A stretch of 64,000 nucleotides of DNA from Pseudomonadales bacterium (GTDB lineage: Bacteria > Pseudomonadota > Gammaproteobacteria > Pseudomonadales > UBA7239). The notes beneath the pieces were generated by a model. It did not search any database, was not told the origin of the DNA, and saw only the letters and a list, made by a program, of their open reading frames with translations. The translations under genes and the position numbers were made by a program. The stretch is from NCBI GenBank assembly GCA_041395665.1, contig JAWLAB010000002.1, forward strand, positions 1 to 64,000, in the 5' to 3' direction. Of this stretch, positions 27,209-36,137 are shown piece after piece (position 1 is the stretch's first letter; each line of letters begins with the position of its first letter).

Positions 27209-27312
27209 GTCCACTTTATGCTCGTAATGTTTGCCGTCATAAATTGCTGCACGGCCTGTAAATCTTTTGGCAATACCGTGCAGCGTTCTTCGCGCGCAAA
27301 CAAATCACTCAT
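27205..27312 (-). pseudogene. thrC: Displaced C-terminal tail of threonine synthase
   Basis: Thirty-five codons beginning MSDLFAREERCTVLPKDLQA closely resemble the end of proteobacterial threonine synthases as I remember them (ADLFEREER...VLPNDLAAVQ). The ATG at 27312 overlaps the premature TGA of thrC, so adding one base just upstream rejoins the two parts into a protein of about 469 residues, the normal length for this subtype. Not a separate gene. Either a real mutation, tolerated because only the tail is lost, or a sequencing error. Confidence 0.75.
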
Positions 27313-28613
27313 GTGTTCGATGGCAGTGGCGGATCTTGCGAGTAGCCTGCTTTGCGCACCGCTTCTGGGAATTTCGCCGGATGCGCCGTCGCTAATGTAA
27401 TCACCGGCAAATCTTTGCTGCTGCGACACTGGCGCGCCGCTTGCACACCGATGGCGGAATGCGGATCCAGCAGATATTCACTTTCCGCCAATACTTGCGC
27501 GATGGTTTGGCAAGTTTGCTCGTCATTCACCGCCAAACTGGCAAACAATTCGCGCGCTTTAGCGAAACGGTTGGCATCAATCGACACCGCACCGTTTTTG
27601 AAATCGTCCATCAATTGTGCAATCGCCGCGCCATCGCGATCGTGCAATTCAAACAACATGCGCTCAAAGTTGCTGGAGATCATGATGTCCATGCTGGGTG
27701 ACAGCGTGTGCATCAATTCCGTTTTCTCTAAACGATTGCCACTCATGAAACGATGCAAAATATCGTTGCGATTAGTAGCGATAATCAACCGCTCTATCGG
27801 CAACCCCATACGCTTGGCAACATAGCCGGCAAAAATATCGCCGAAGTTGCCCGTCGGTCCGGAAAATTGCATCGCGCGATGCGGCGCACCTAATTGCACA
27901 GCAGCATAAAAGTAATACACCACTTGCGCCATGATGCGCGCCCAGTTAATCGAGTTCACTGCAACCAGTGGCTTACCCTTTAAGAAAGATTGATCGGCAA
28001 ACGAATCTTTCACCATCTGCTGACAATCATCAAAATTGCCTTGCACTGCGATGTTGTGAATATTGGGCGCGAGCACGGTTGTCATCTGTTTGCGCTGCAC
28101 ATCCGACACGCGCTGATGCGGATGCAAAATAAAAATATCGATATTGTCGCAACGGCGGCAACCTTCAATCGCCGCTGAACCGGTATCACCGGAAGTCGCA
28201 CCCATAATTACTACGCGCTCTTTGCGTTTGGCTAACACCGCATCCAGTAAACGACCGAGCAATTGCAACGCCACATCTTTAAAGGCCAGCGTGGGGCCGT
28301 GAAATAATTCCAACACCCATTCATTGCTATTGAGCTGCACCAAGGGTGTTACAGCGGGATGACGAAATGTGGTGTAGGTGTCGCGAATAATGGCTTCCAA
28401 CTCTGCTTGTGGAATGCAGCCAGCAACGAAAGGCGAAATGACTTTGATCGCAACTTCGCTGTAAGGCAGACCACTCCACGAAGCAATTTCTGCGGCAGAA
28501 AATTGCGGATAAGTTTCCGGCACATACAAACCGCCATCGAAAGCCAAACCGGTCAACAATACTTCTTCAAAATTGAGCGCAGGCGCTTGGCCGCGCGTAC
28601 TGATGTATTTCAT
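27309..28613 (-). CDS. thrC: Threonine synthase, C-terminus cut off by a frameshift
   Basis: PLP enzyme converting O-phosphohomoserine to threonine. Motifs: GLYVPETYPQF, FHGPTLAFKDVALQLLG (PLP lysine in FKD), MGATSGDTGSAAIEG and SGPTGNFGDIFAGYVAKRMG. The frame stops at 27309 after SQDPPLPSNT, giving 434 residues. The usual C-terminal helix of about 35 residues follows immediately in another frame (27205-27312). It is followed on the minus strand by hom upstream (hom-thrC order), separated by one base, so hom and thrC form one unit. Confidence 0.92.
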   Translation of the reverse strand: MKYISTRGQAPALNFEEVLLTGLAFDGGLYVPETYPQFSAAEIASWSGLPYSEVAIKVISPFVAGCIPQAELEAIIRDTYTTFRHPAVTPLVQLNSNEWVLELFHGPTLAFKDVALQLLGRLLDAVLAKRKERVVIMGATSGDTGSAAIEGCRRCDNIDIFILHPHQRVSDVQRKQMTTVLAPNIHNIAVQGNFDDCQQMVKDSFADQSFLKGKPLVAVNSINWARIMAQVVYYFYAAVQLGAPHRAMQFSGPTGNFGDIFAGYVAKRMGLPIERLIIATNRNDILHRFMSGNRLEKTELMHTLSPSMDIMISSNFERMLFELHDRDGAAIAQLMDDFKNGAVSIDANRFAKARELFASLAVNDEQTCQTIAQVLAESEYLLDPHSAIGVQAARQCRSSKDLPVITLATAHPAKFPEAVRKAGYSQDPPLPSNT

Positions 28614-28614
28614 C

Positions 28615-29937
28615 TCAAGTTCCCAATGTTTCTACGCGCAGTTTTACAACTTTTTCCGCCACAAAATCTTTAGTTTCGATATCGGCGATCACGCTGTTGA
28701 TCGCTTTTTCTTGCACCACATTCGTGATCAACACGATGCTCACTTGTGTACTGCCGCGCTGCGGTTCTTTTTGAATAATTGCTTCGATACTGACACCTGC
28801 GTTGCTCAATAATTGCGTAACAGCCGACATCACCCCTGGCTTATCCATCACCACCACACGCAAGTAATACGCGGATTGCACTTCATCTATCGGCAAAATA
28901 TGGCGCGCTTTGATGGCTGAAGGCACAAAGCCCATGTACGGCACAGGCAAGTGGTGTTCGTATTTAGTTTTGTCATGTGAGATAGCTCTTGCCACATCAA
29001 CAATATCGGCAATCACGGCTGATGCCGTAGGCTCACCGCCCGCACCCGCGCCGTTGTACAGCGTAGGACCGACAGCATCGCCCATCACCATCACGGCATT
29101 TTTCGCACCACTCACTTGCGCCATCAAACTATCGTCTGGCACCAGCGTTGGATTGACACGCAACTCCACGCCTTTTTCGGTTTCGCGCGCGATACCTAAA
29201 TGCTTAATGCTGTATCCCAATTCACTCGCTGAACGAATATCTTCTTGCGTAATGTTTGTGATGCCTTCGGTGTAAATTTTTTTAATTTCCAGCGGCATGC
29301 CAAACGCGATAGATGCGAGTATCACCAATTTATGCGCGGCGTCGATGCCTTCCACATCAAAAGTGGGATCTGCCTCGGCGTAACCTAAACGCTGCGCTTC
29401 TTTCAACACATCGGCAAACGCGCTGCCCTTGGTGCTCATCTCGGTGAGAATAAAATTGGTGGTGCCGTTGATGATGCCCGCGAGCCACTCGATGCGATTG
29501 GCGACCAAACCATCGCGCAAGGCTTTGATGATAGGAATGCCACCTGCCACTGCCGCTTCGTACGCAACCGCAACTTGTTTTTCTGCCGCCGCAGCAAAAA
29601 TTTCTGCGCCGTGATGTGCAATTAATGCCTTGTTCGCAGTGACGACATGTTTGCCGTTAGCGATGGCTTTCAACACCAAATCGCGCGCCACATCCGTGCC
29701 GCCAATCAATTCGACAATGATGTCGACTTTGGGATCTTCCAACACCGCAAAAATATCGCGGCTCAGCGTGACATTTGAAGTATCGCAACCTTCGCGGTCG
29801 CGGCGCGCACCCACATGCACAATGTTCACTTCACAGCCCGCGCGCGCATTGATCAGCGCAGCATTGCGTTGCATCACATTCAAAACGCCGCCACCCACGG
29901 TGCCGAGGCCACACAGACCCACAGTTACTTTTTTCAC
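28615..29937 (-). CDS. hom: Homoserine dehydrogenase
   Basis: Reduces aspartate semialdehyde to homoserine in the threonine/methionine branch. The N-terminal NAD(P)-binding segment is GLCGLGTVGGGVLNVM, followed by the catalytic domain (GGIPIIKALRDGL, INGTTNFILTEM, EADPTFDVEGIDAAHKL) and a C-terminal ACT domain (VMDKPGVMSAVTQLLSNAGV) for feedback control by threonine. Length is 440 residues. The start is a GTG at 29937 with GAGG seven bases upstream. Forms a unit with thrC; lysC, which feeds the same pathway, lies at 41.4 kb. Confidence 0.95.
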   Translation of the reverse strand: MKKVTVGLCGLGTVGGGVLNVMQRNAALINARAGCEVNIVHVGARRDREGCDTSNVTLSRDIFAVLEDPKVDIIVELIGGTDVARDLVLKAIANGKHVVTANKALIAHHGAEIFAAAAEKQVAVAYEAAVAGGIPIIKALRDGLVANRIEWLAGIINGTTNFILTEMSTKGSAFADVLKEAQRLGYAEADPTFDVEGIDAAHKLVILASIAFGMPLEIKKIYTEGITNITQEDIRSASELGYSIKHLGIARETEKGVELRVNPTLVPDDSLMAQVSGAKNAVMVMGDAVGPTLYNGAGAGGEPTASAVIADIVDVARAISHDKTKYEHHLPVPYMGFVPSAIKARHILPIDEVQSAYYLRVVVMDKPGVMSAVTQLLSNAGVSIEAIIQKEPQRGSTQVSIVLITNVVQEKAINSVIADIETKDFVAEKVVKLRVETLGT

Positions 29938-30008
29938 GATAAAACCTCACAACAGGAACCGCGCATTGTAGCGCAGGGCAGTCGGCGAGGCTGTGTTCAG
30001 TGCGCCAT

Positions 30009-30545
30009 TTAGCGAGAGACTGGTCGCTTAGCGAGCTTGCGTTGCAGGGTGCGGCGATGCATACCAAGTGCGCGCGCGGTGGCAGAAATGTTTTGCTCGT
30101 GCTCCGCCAATACCCGTTGAATGTGCTCCCACTCCAAGCGATCCACCGAGAGCGGATTTTCCGCCAGCGGCGTTTCTTCGTTGGCGGAGGGATGCAAAAG
30201 CGCGTGCAAAATGCTGTCAGTGTCCGCAGGCTTGCACAGGTAGTTCACCGCGCCGAGTTTCACCGCCTGCACCGCCGTTTGAATACTGGCGTAGCCGGTC
30301 AAGATCAAAATCTGCATGGCAGGATTGGCTTGTAGTAGCAGCGGAATCAGCGGCAGGCTGGATTCCTGCGCCAATTTCAAATCCAGAATGGCGTGCGAGA
30401 AATGCTGCTTCGTGATGCACTGCTGTGCCGCCGCCACATCTGCCGCCCACTGCACGCGATGGCCGCGCCGCGTTAACGAGCGCTGTAACACGCTGGCAAA
30501 TACTTCGTCGTCCTCCACCAATAGGATGTCCAACGCATCACTCAT
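30009..30545 (-). CDS. regA: Redox response regulator, RegA/PrrA/RoxR family
   Basis: Response regulator of the RegB/RegA (PrrBA, RoxSR) redox pair. It has an N-terminal receiver domain (LLVEDDEVFASVL; phosphoacceptor Asp in HAILDLKLAQESSL; LTGYASIQTAVQAVKLGA; CKP with the conserved lysine). A short linker leads to a Fis-type helix-turn-helix (EHEQNISATARALGMHRRTL). Length is 178 residues, normal. Its ATG overlaps the regB stop by four bases. In Rhodobacter and Pseudomonas the pair controls respiration and redox balance; the targets here are unknown. Confidence 0.9.
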   Translation of the reverse strand: MSDALDILLVEDDEVFASVLQRSLTRRGHRVQWAADVAAAQQCITKQHFSHAILDLKLAQESSLPLIPLLLQANPAMQILILTGYASIQTAVQAVKLGAVNYLCKPADTDSILHALLHPSANEETPLAENPLSVDRLEWEHIQRVLAEHEQNISATARALGMHRRTLQRKLAKRPVSR

Positions 30546-31837
30546 ACCGCACTTCCCATCAACGGCAACACGATGCGCGTCAGCGTGCCTCCCTCAGGGC
30601 GCGTTTGCAGAGACAGCGTGCCGCCCGCGCGCTCCAAACTGGCGTGCGATAACAACAAGCCCAGCCCCATGCCTTTCTCGCTGGCTTTAACCTGTGCGCG
30701 TTTGCTGGTGATGCGCTCATCGATGCCGGGGCCGTCATCGGCAATCTCAATGCGCAAAGCCTGCTCATCCCACTGCACTTGCACCTGTAACTGGCTGCCC
30801 GCATCCGCCGCGTTGTTCAGCACATTGATCACCGCCTGCTCCACCACCAAAGACCACGCCACACGGCAGGGCTCGCCCGCTTGCACGGTAAATGCCGCCT
30901 GTGCTTCCGGCCGCAATAACTGCCAATTGCGCAGTAATCGCTCCACCCATTCTGCGATGGGCTGCCAGCGTTCACCGCCGCGCTGATGCTCACGCGCGGT
31001 ATCTGCCAATTGTTGTAACGATTGCTGACAGCGTGCCACTTGCTCTGCCATCAACTGTAAATCCGCAGCTAGCGCCGCATCCTGCGCGTACTCGCTTTTT
31101 AGATCACCCAACAGCACAGCGAGGCTAGACAAAGGCGTACCCATTTCATGCGCCGTACTCGCTGCCAGCGTCGCCACAGTGAGGATGTTTTCATCCATCA
31201 ACTGCTGTTCACGCAGACGGTTGATCGCTTCGCGTTGGCGGCGCACCGTCGCAGCAATCGAAGTCACAAAATAAGTGATCAACACTGCGCTGATGCCGAC
31301 ATTGAGCCACATGCCCATCACATGCAGACTCATACCGCTGTCTGCATGACCGCGATGCTCAGGCATCGTCATTGTCATGGGCGACAGCGCCTGCAGCGGC
31401 ATGTAATAAAACATCAGCAGGCCGGAAGCCAGCAGGCAGAACGCCGTTAGCAGCGCCGTGAAATGGCGCGGCAGTGTCGCCGCCGCCAGCGCAATTGGCA
31501 CTAAAAAATAAGAGACAAACGGATTGGTCGCGCCGCCTGCGACATACAGCAAACCTGCCAACACGGCGCAATCAATAAACAACTGCAGCAAAAATTCGCG
31601 CTCATCCGGCATCTGCCCGCACTGTAAAAACCGTCGCAAGCGCCAGTGCCCAACCAGCCACACTAAACCGCTTATCACCAGCAAGCCAAACAGCACACGG
31701 AATTGCACCACACTGAGCCATTGCCTCCCCAGTAGCAGGCTAACCAACTGCGCCAGCCACACCAACGCACGCAACACTTGCAACTGCTGCAAAGAGTCGG
31801 TGGTATCGGGTGTAGAAGAAGATTGCGGAAAAAGCAT
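30542..31837 (-). CDS. regB: Redox sensor histidine kinase, RegB/PrrB/RoxS family
   Basis: Membrane sensor kinase for the RegA-type regulator next to it. There are six hydrophobic helices in the N-terminal half, including the quinone-site motif GGATNPFVSYFLVP (GGxxNPF in RegB). The H-box is STAHEMGTPLSSLAVLL. A cysteine in EQVARCQQSLQQLA sits where RegB has its redox-active Cys. The ATPase domain has VLNNAADAG, IADDGPGID and GMGLGLLLSHASLERAGG. I prefer the ATG at 31837; the frame opens with a TTG 33 bases upstream, inside a hairpin. Length is 431 residues. Confidence 0.9.
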   Translation of the reverse strand: MLFPQSSSTPDTTDSLQQLQVLRALVWLAQLVSLLLGRQWLSVVQFRVLFGLLVISGLVWLVGHWRLRRFLQCGQMPDEREFLLQLFIDCAVLAGLLYVAGGATNPFVSYFLVPIALAAATLPRHFTALLTAFCLLASGLLMFYYMPLQALSPMTMTMPEHRGHADSGMSLHVMGMWLNVGISAVLITYFVTSIAATVRRQREAINRLREQQLMDENILTVATLAASTAHEMGTPLSSLAVLLGDLKSEYAQDAALAADLQLMAEQVARCQQSLQQLADTAREHQRGGERWQPIAEWVERLLRNWQLLRPEAQAAFTVQAGEPCRVAWSLVVEQAVINVLNNAADAGSQLQVQVQWDEQALRIEIADDGPGIDERITSKRAQVKASEKGMGLGLLLSHASLERAGGTLSLQTRPEGGTLTRIVLPLMGSAV

Positions 31838-31860
31838 AGGGGTGGGACGGTATGTAGATG

Positions 31861-31882
31861 CTCCCAGCAAAGGCGCTGGGAG
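31861..31882 (-). terminator. Hairpin after hpf, possible terminator
   Basis: Perfect 8-bp inverted repeat (CTCCCAGC and GCTGGGAG, extendable to 9 bp) with a 6-base loop, between the end of hpf and the start of regB. No U-run follows on the minus strand, so if it terminates transcription it does so weakly. It could instead stabilise the 3' end of the hpf mRNA. Confidence 0.4.
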
Positions 31883-31896
31883 CGGAAGGCTTGCAA

Positions 31897-32187
31897 TTAA
31901 CGATGAGACTTCAGTTTTTCTTTATGGCGGATCAGCTGGCGATCCAATTTATCGACCAACAAATCAATCGCGGCGTACATATCACTACCAATTGCATCCG
32001 CAAAAAAATCCGCACCGCTCAGGAATACGCGGGCATCAACTTTCTGCTCCATCTTATCAACTGTCATGGTGACATCAACGCCCGTAATTTTGTCGTGGTG
32101 ACGATCCAGTCGCTCTAATTTACTGCTGACATAATCTTTAAGGGCGGGAGTTACTTCAACATGGTGACCACTGATATTCAACTGCAT
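31897..32187 (-). CDS. hpf: Ribosome hibernation-promoting factor, short form
   Basis: Small (96-residue) ribosome-binding protein that promotes 100S dimers in stationary phase. Typical segments: MQLNISGHHVEVTPALKDYV, YVSSKLERLDRHHDKITGVDV and ADFFADAIGSDMYAAIDLLV. There is a good AGGAGA site before the ATG. It is usually next to rpoN in gammaproteobacteria; here it stands between prfC and regB. With RsfS, this window encodes two ribosome-silencing factors. Confidence 0.92.
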   Translation of the reverse strand: MQLNISGHHVEVTPALKDYVSSKLERLDRHHDKITGVDVTMTVDKMEQKVDARVFLSGADFFADAIGSDMYAAIDLLVDKLDRQLIRHKEKLKSHR

Positions 32188-32299
32188 AAGACTCTCCTGT
32201 GATTTCCTGTGTACTGCACCTCCACTGTACGACAGAAAAAAAAACAGTCAACTAACTTTATGCAGTGTTTTTAGCAATATTTGCCAACTCGTTGATTCT

Positions 32300-33877
32300 T
32301 CAATGTTCACGCGTAGCGCGGAAGCGAATATCGGGCCAACGCTCCTCGGTCAGCGCCAAATTCACGCGCGTAGGCGCCAAATAAGTGAGGTGATCACCGC
32401 CATCTATCGCTAAATTTTCGTGGGTTTTTAAGCGGAACTCTTCCAGCTTTCTTGGGTCTTCGGCAGTCAACCAGCGTGCGGTATACACATTGATATTCTC
32501 GTATACGCATTCGACTTTGTACTCATCCTTCAAACGATACGCGACGACTTCAAACTGCAACACACCCACCGCGCCGACAATCAAATCGTTGTTGTTCAGT
32601 GGCATAAAAACTTGCACCGAACCTTCTTCTGACAACTGCCGCAAACCTTTCTGCAACTGCTTGGCTTTTAAGGGATCTTTTAAGCGGATACGGCGAAACA
32701 ATTCCGGTGCGAAATGCGGAATACCAGTAAAGCGCAAGTGTTCGCCGCTAGTAAAAGTGTCACCAATTTGTATCGTGCCGTGATTGTGCAAGCCGATGAT
32801 GTCACCCGCCAGCGCCTCTTCCACCAATACGCGTTCACCCGCCATAAAAGTCACGGCATCCGCGATACGAATATCTTTGCCGATGCGCACATGCTGCATT
32901 TTCATGCCCTGCGTGTAACTGCCAGAACAAATACGCATGAACGCGATGCGATCGCGGTGCTTGGGGTCCATATTCGCTTGGATTTTGAAAACAAAACCGG
33001 AAAACTTTTCTTCGTGCGGATCAATCACCCGCGTTTCAGTGGCGCGCGATTGCGGCGCGGGCGCCCATTCGACAAAACCATCCAACATTTCGCGCACGCC
33101 AAAATTTCCCAGTGCTGTGCCGAAAAATGCTGGCGTTAAAGTACCGGCTAAATATTCTTCCAAATTAAATTCATGTGCCGCGCCGCGCACCAATTCAATT
33201 TCACTGCGCACATCATCCGCATAAGGGCCGAGCAGTTTAGAAAATTCATCACTGTCGATACCTTTAATTTGCACATCGTCTTGAATAGTGTGACCAAATC
33301 CCTGCTGATACACATGCACGGTATCGGTGTACAAGTTGTAAACGCCTTTGAATTCTTTGCCCATGCCCAGCGGCCAATTGATAGGCGCAACTTTGATGTG
33401 CAAAACATTTTCCACTTCGTCGAGCACTTCCATCGGGTCGCGCGTATCGCGATCCATTTTGTTGACGAAAGTGAGTATCGGCGTGTCGCGCAAACGACAG
33501 ACATCCATCAATTTAATCGTGCGATCTTCAACACCTTTCGCGCCGTCAATCACCATCAACACCGAATCCACCGCCGTCAGTGTGCGGTAAGTGTCTTCCG
33601 AGAAATCTTCGTGCCCCGGCGTATCCAACAAATTGACGGTTTTTCCTTTGTACGGAAACTGCATCACTGAGGATGTGACCGAGATACCGCGCTCCTGCTC
33701 CATCGTCATCCAATCCGATGTCGCGTGGCGATCACCCTTCTTGCCTTTGACCGAACCGGCGACCTGAATTGCCTGCCCGAATAACAACAGCTTTTCGGTG
33801 ATAGTGGTTTTACCGGCATCCGGGTGCGAAATAATCGCAAAGGTGCGGCGCAGGTCGATGTCTTCACGCAGGCTCAT
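32300..33877 (-). CDS. prfC: Peptide chain release factor 3
   Basis: Translational GTPase that recycles RF1/RF2 after termination. The G domain includes ISHPDAGKTTITEKLLLFGQ (G1), SVTSSVMQF (G2), LLDTPGHEDFSEDTYRTL (G3) and FVNKMDRDTRD (G4). Domains 2 and 3 follow with VLQFEVVAYRLKDEYKVEC. Length is 525 residues, as expected for RF3 and shorter than EF-G. Single gene on the minus strand. Confidence 0.95.
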   Translation of the reverse strand: MSLREDIDLRRTFAIISHPDAGKTTITEKLLLFGQAIQVAGSVKGKKGDRHATSDWMTMEQERGISVTSSVMQFPYKGKTVNLLDTPGHEDFSEDTYRTLTAVDSVLMVIDGAKGVEDRTIKLMDVCRLRDTPILTFVNKMDRDTRDPMEVLDEVENVLHIKVAPINWPLGMGKEFKGVYNLYTDTVHVYQQGFGHTIQDDVQIKGIDSDEFSKLLGPYADDVRSEIELVRGAAHEFNLEEYLAGTLTPAFFGTALGNFGVREMLDGFVEWAPAPQSRATETRVIDPHEEKFSGFVFKIQANMDPKHRDRIAFMRICSGSYTQGMKMQHVRIGKDIRIADAVTFMAGERVLVEEALAGDIIGLHNHGTIQIGDTFTSGEHLRFTGIPHFAPELFRRIRLKDPLKAKQLQKGLRQLSEEGSVQVFMPLNNNDLIVGAVGVLQFEVVAYRLKDEYKVECVYENINVYTARWLTAEDPRKLEEFRLKTHENLAIDGGDHLTYLAPTRVNLALTEERWPDIRFRATREH

Positions 33878-33910
33878 AACGGCAGTCAGGCAAAATAAGG
33901 CGGGCGGCGA

Positions 33911-35299
33911 TTATACAGACTTGCGCCGCAGCGGCGCCGAACCGTCGCGCGGCTTGCTTTCAGCCGCATTGGGCGCAGGTTTAGGCTTGGCTGCACTTGG
34001 CTTTTTCGGCGCTGATTTTTTACTGGCGCTGGATTTTTTTTCTGTTGCTTTTTTATCTGCTGTTTTGCTATCGGTTTTTTTCTTATCAGGTTTTTTCTTT
34101 TTGCTGCCGACTGCTTTGCCCGATGCTTTCAATTTTTTGGGGCCGAGAAAACTGCCTTTCATTTCTTTGATGATGCGTCGTTCAAACACTTGTTTCAAAT
34201 AGCGTTCGATGCTGACCATCAAATTCCATTCTTGTGCCGTAATCAGCGACACCACCAAACCGGCATTACCCGCGCGACCTGTTCTGCCCGCACGATGCAC
34301 ATAATCATCACCGCGACGCGACATATCAAAGTTGATCACCAAATCCATGCCTTCAATATCTAAACCGCGTGACGCGACATCGGTTGCCACTAACACATTG
34401 ATGTGACCTTGATTGAGTCGCGACACCGCTTGCTTGCGATCTTTGTGATCTTTATCGCCGTGTAACACAAACACTTTCGCTGTGCTGTTGCCCGCCTTGT
34501 GCGCAGCGATTAACACGCCGCCCAAACGATTGGCTTGATCGCGTGTGTTGGTAAAAATAATCGCTTTTTCATACGGCTCGTTCGCCAGCAACCACAGTGC
34601 AATTTTTTCTTTGTGTTTCGCATCATCCGCAGGGACGACTTGCTGCACCGTGGCACTGTTCATTTGACTGACAGGATTCAAACGCAGCACTTGCGGCTCG
34701 CGCATCACTTTTGCCGCCAAATCAAACAGCGCGCCATTACTGGTGGCGGAAAACAACAGTGTCTGCCGCTCGGCGTTACTCGCTTCAATCAACTGCAACA
34801 CATCTTCGCTAAAGCCCATGTCCAGCATGCGATCCGCTTCATCCAACACCAAGATTTCCAAATCTTGCAACTCCAAATTGCCTGCATTGCGCTGCTCCAA
34901 CAAACGCCCCGGCGTGCCGATCACGATGTCGGGATTTTTGCGTAAACTCGCTGCTTGTTTTTTGTAGTCTTCACCGCCGGTAATCAGTGCCGCTTTGATA
35001 AAAGTGAACTGCGCCAACAATTCCACTTGCTTCAGCGTTTGCTGTGCCAACTCGCGTGTCGGCAATAAAATCAGCGCACGCGTAGCTGTGCGCGGTTTCG
35101 CGTCTTGCAGGAGGTGGTGCAACATCGGCAACACAAACGCGGCTGTTTTACCGCTGCCGGTTTGCGCCATCACACGCAAATCACTGCCCTGCAAGGCAGC
35201 AGGAATAGCTTCTTGCTGCACGGGTGTCGCTTCAGAAAAACCCAAAGTCTCAATCGCTTTTAACAAGCGTTCGTGTAATGCCAATTCAGAAAAATTCAT
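33911..35299 (-). CDS. DEAD-box ATP-dependent RNA helicase with a basic tail
   Basis: RNA helicase of the SrmB/RhlE type, probably acting in ribosome assembly or RNA turnover. Core motifs in order: Q motif (TPVQQEAIPAAL), AQTGSGKTAAFVLPML (I), PTRELAQQ (Ia), TPGRLLEQ (Ib), VLDEADRMLDMGF (II), FSATS (III), IIFTNTRDQANRL (IV), ATDVASRGLDIEGMDLVINFD (V, here split: ATDVASRGLDIEG) and HRAGRTGRAGN (VI). Residues from about 385 form a Lys/Ser/Ala/Pro-rich tail, low complexity like the tail of RsfS. Length is 462 residues. Which paralogue group is unclear. Confidence 0.9.
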   Translation of the reverse strand: MNFSELALHERLLKAIETLGFSEATPVQQEAIPAALQGSDLRVMAQTGSGKTAAFVLPMLHHLLQDAKPRTATRALILLPTRELAQQTLKQVELLAQFTFIKAALITGGEDYKKQAASLRKNPDIVIGTPGRLLEQRNAGNLELQDLEILVLDEADRMLDMGFSEDVLQLIEASNAERQTLLFSATSNGALFDLAAKVMREPQVLRLNPVSQMNSATVQQVVPADDAKHKEKIALWLLANEPYEKAIIFTNTRDQANRLGGVLIAAHKAGNSTAKVFVLHGDKDHKDRKQAVSRLNQGHINVLVATDVASRGLDIEGMDLVINFDMSRRGDDYVHRAGRTGRAGNAGLVVSLITAQEWNLMVSIERYLKQVFERRIIKEMKGSFLGPKKLKASGKAVGSKKKKPDKKKTDSKTADKKATEKKSSASKKSAPKKPSAAKPKPAPNAAESKPRDGSAPLRRKSV

Positions 35300-35332
35300 A
35301 AATCACTCAATAGAAAAACGCAATCAAAAAAA

Positions 35333-36127
35333 TCACAAACGACGATGCGTGAGTGCCGGCAACTGCGCGCGCACTTCCGCCATGCGCGAAGACTGCCACT
35401 CACCCATCACAAACCCTTCACCTTGCGGCAATACCGACAACACCTCACCCCAAGGGTCGATCAACATACTGTGACCCCAAGTGTGGCGACCGTTGCGATG
35501 CACGCCGCCCTGCGCCGCCGCTAACACATAACACTGATTTTCGATGGCTCTGGCGCGCAACAACACTTCCCAATGCGCCAGCCCTGTGGTGTAAGTGAAC
35601 GCCGAAGGCACAACCAGCAGCGCACAATCACCCAATGCGCGAAACAATTCAGTAAAGCGCAAATCGTAACAAACCGAAAGCCCCACACGACCAAAAGGCG
35701 CTTCAAAAAAACCGACTGCATCACCCGCCGTAATCGTGCGCGATTCGTCGTAACACTCTATGCCCTGCTGAAAACCGAATAAGTGCATTTTGTCATAGCG
35801 AGCAACGCATTCGCCTTGCGGATTAAACACAAGCGTCGTGTTCAGCACTTTTTCTGCTTCTGGTGATTGCAAGGGTATCGTGCCGCCAATCAACCAAATG
35901 TCGTGTTGCTGCGCCATTTCACGCATAGCAGTTTGCATTACACCGTCGCCAAACGCTTCTGCCTGTGCCACTTTATCGCGCTCGTGCATACCGATGATCG
36001 ACCAATATTCCGGCAGTAAAACTAACTGCGCGCCGCGAGAAACAGCATCACGCACCAAGCGCTGCATCGTGGTGATATTTTCCGCTACGACCGGTGTGGA
36101 AATCATTTGGATGGCGGCCAACTTCAT
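35333..36127 (-). CDS. Carbon-nitrogen hydrolase (nitrilase/omega-amidase family)
   Basis: Nitrilase-superfamily amidase with the Glu-Lys-Cys triad: Glu in LVLLPEYWSIIG, Lys in ARYDKMHLFGF, and Cys in GLSVCYDLRFTELF. The closest named group is bacterial Nit, which hydrolyses deaminated glutathione. The start is the ATG at 36127 (MKLAAIQMISTPVV); the longer frame upstream overlaps the next gene and is dropped. Length is 264 residues. In relatives this gene sits between yhdP and tldD, but here it is 26 kb away from yhdP. Confidence 0.88.
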   Translation of the reverse strand: MKLAAIQMISTPVVAENITTMQRLVRDAVSRGAQLVLLPEYWSIIGMHERDKVAQAEAFGDGVMQTAMREMAQQHDIWLIGGTIPLQSPEAEKVLNTTLVFNPQGECVARYDKMHLFGFQQGIECYDESRTITAGDAVGFFEAPFGRVGLSVCYDLRFTELFRALGDCALLVVPSAFTYTTGLAHWEVLLRARAIENQCYVLAAAQGGVHRNGRHTWGHSMLIDPWGEVLSVLPQGEGFVMGEWQSSRMAEVRAQLPALTHRRL

Positions 36128-36137
36128 CGTCACAAAC

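Noticed and set aside
27205..27429. A minus-strand frame of 74 codons overlapping the end of thrC
   Set aside because: Only its last 35 codons are protein-like, and they are the displaced tail of threonine synthase; the rest is a shadow of thrC.
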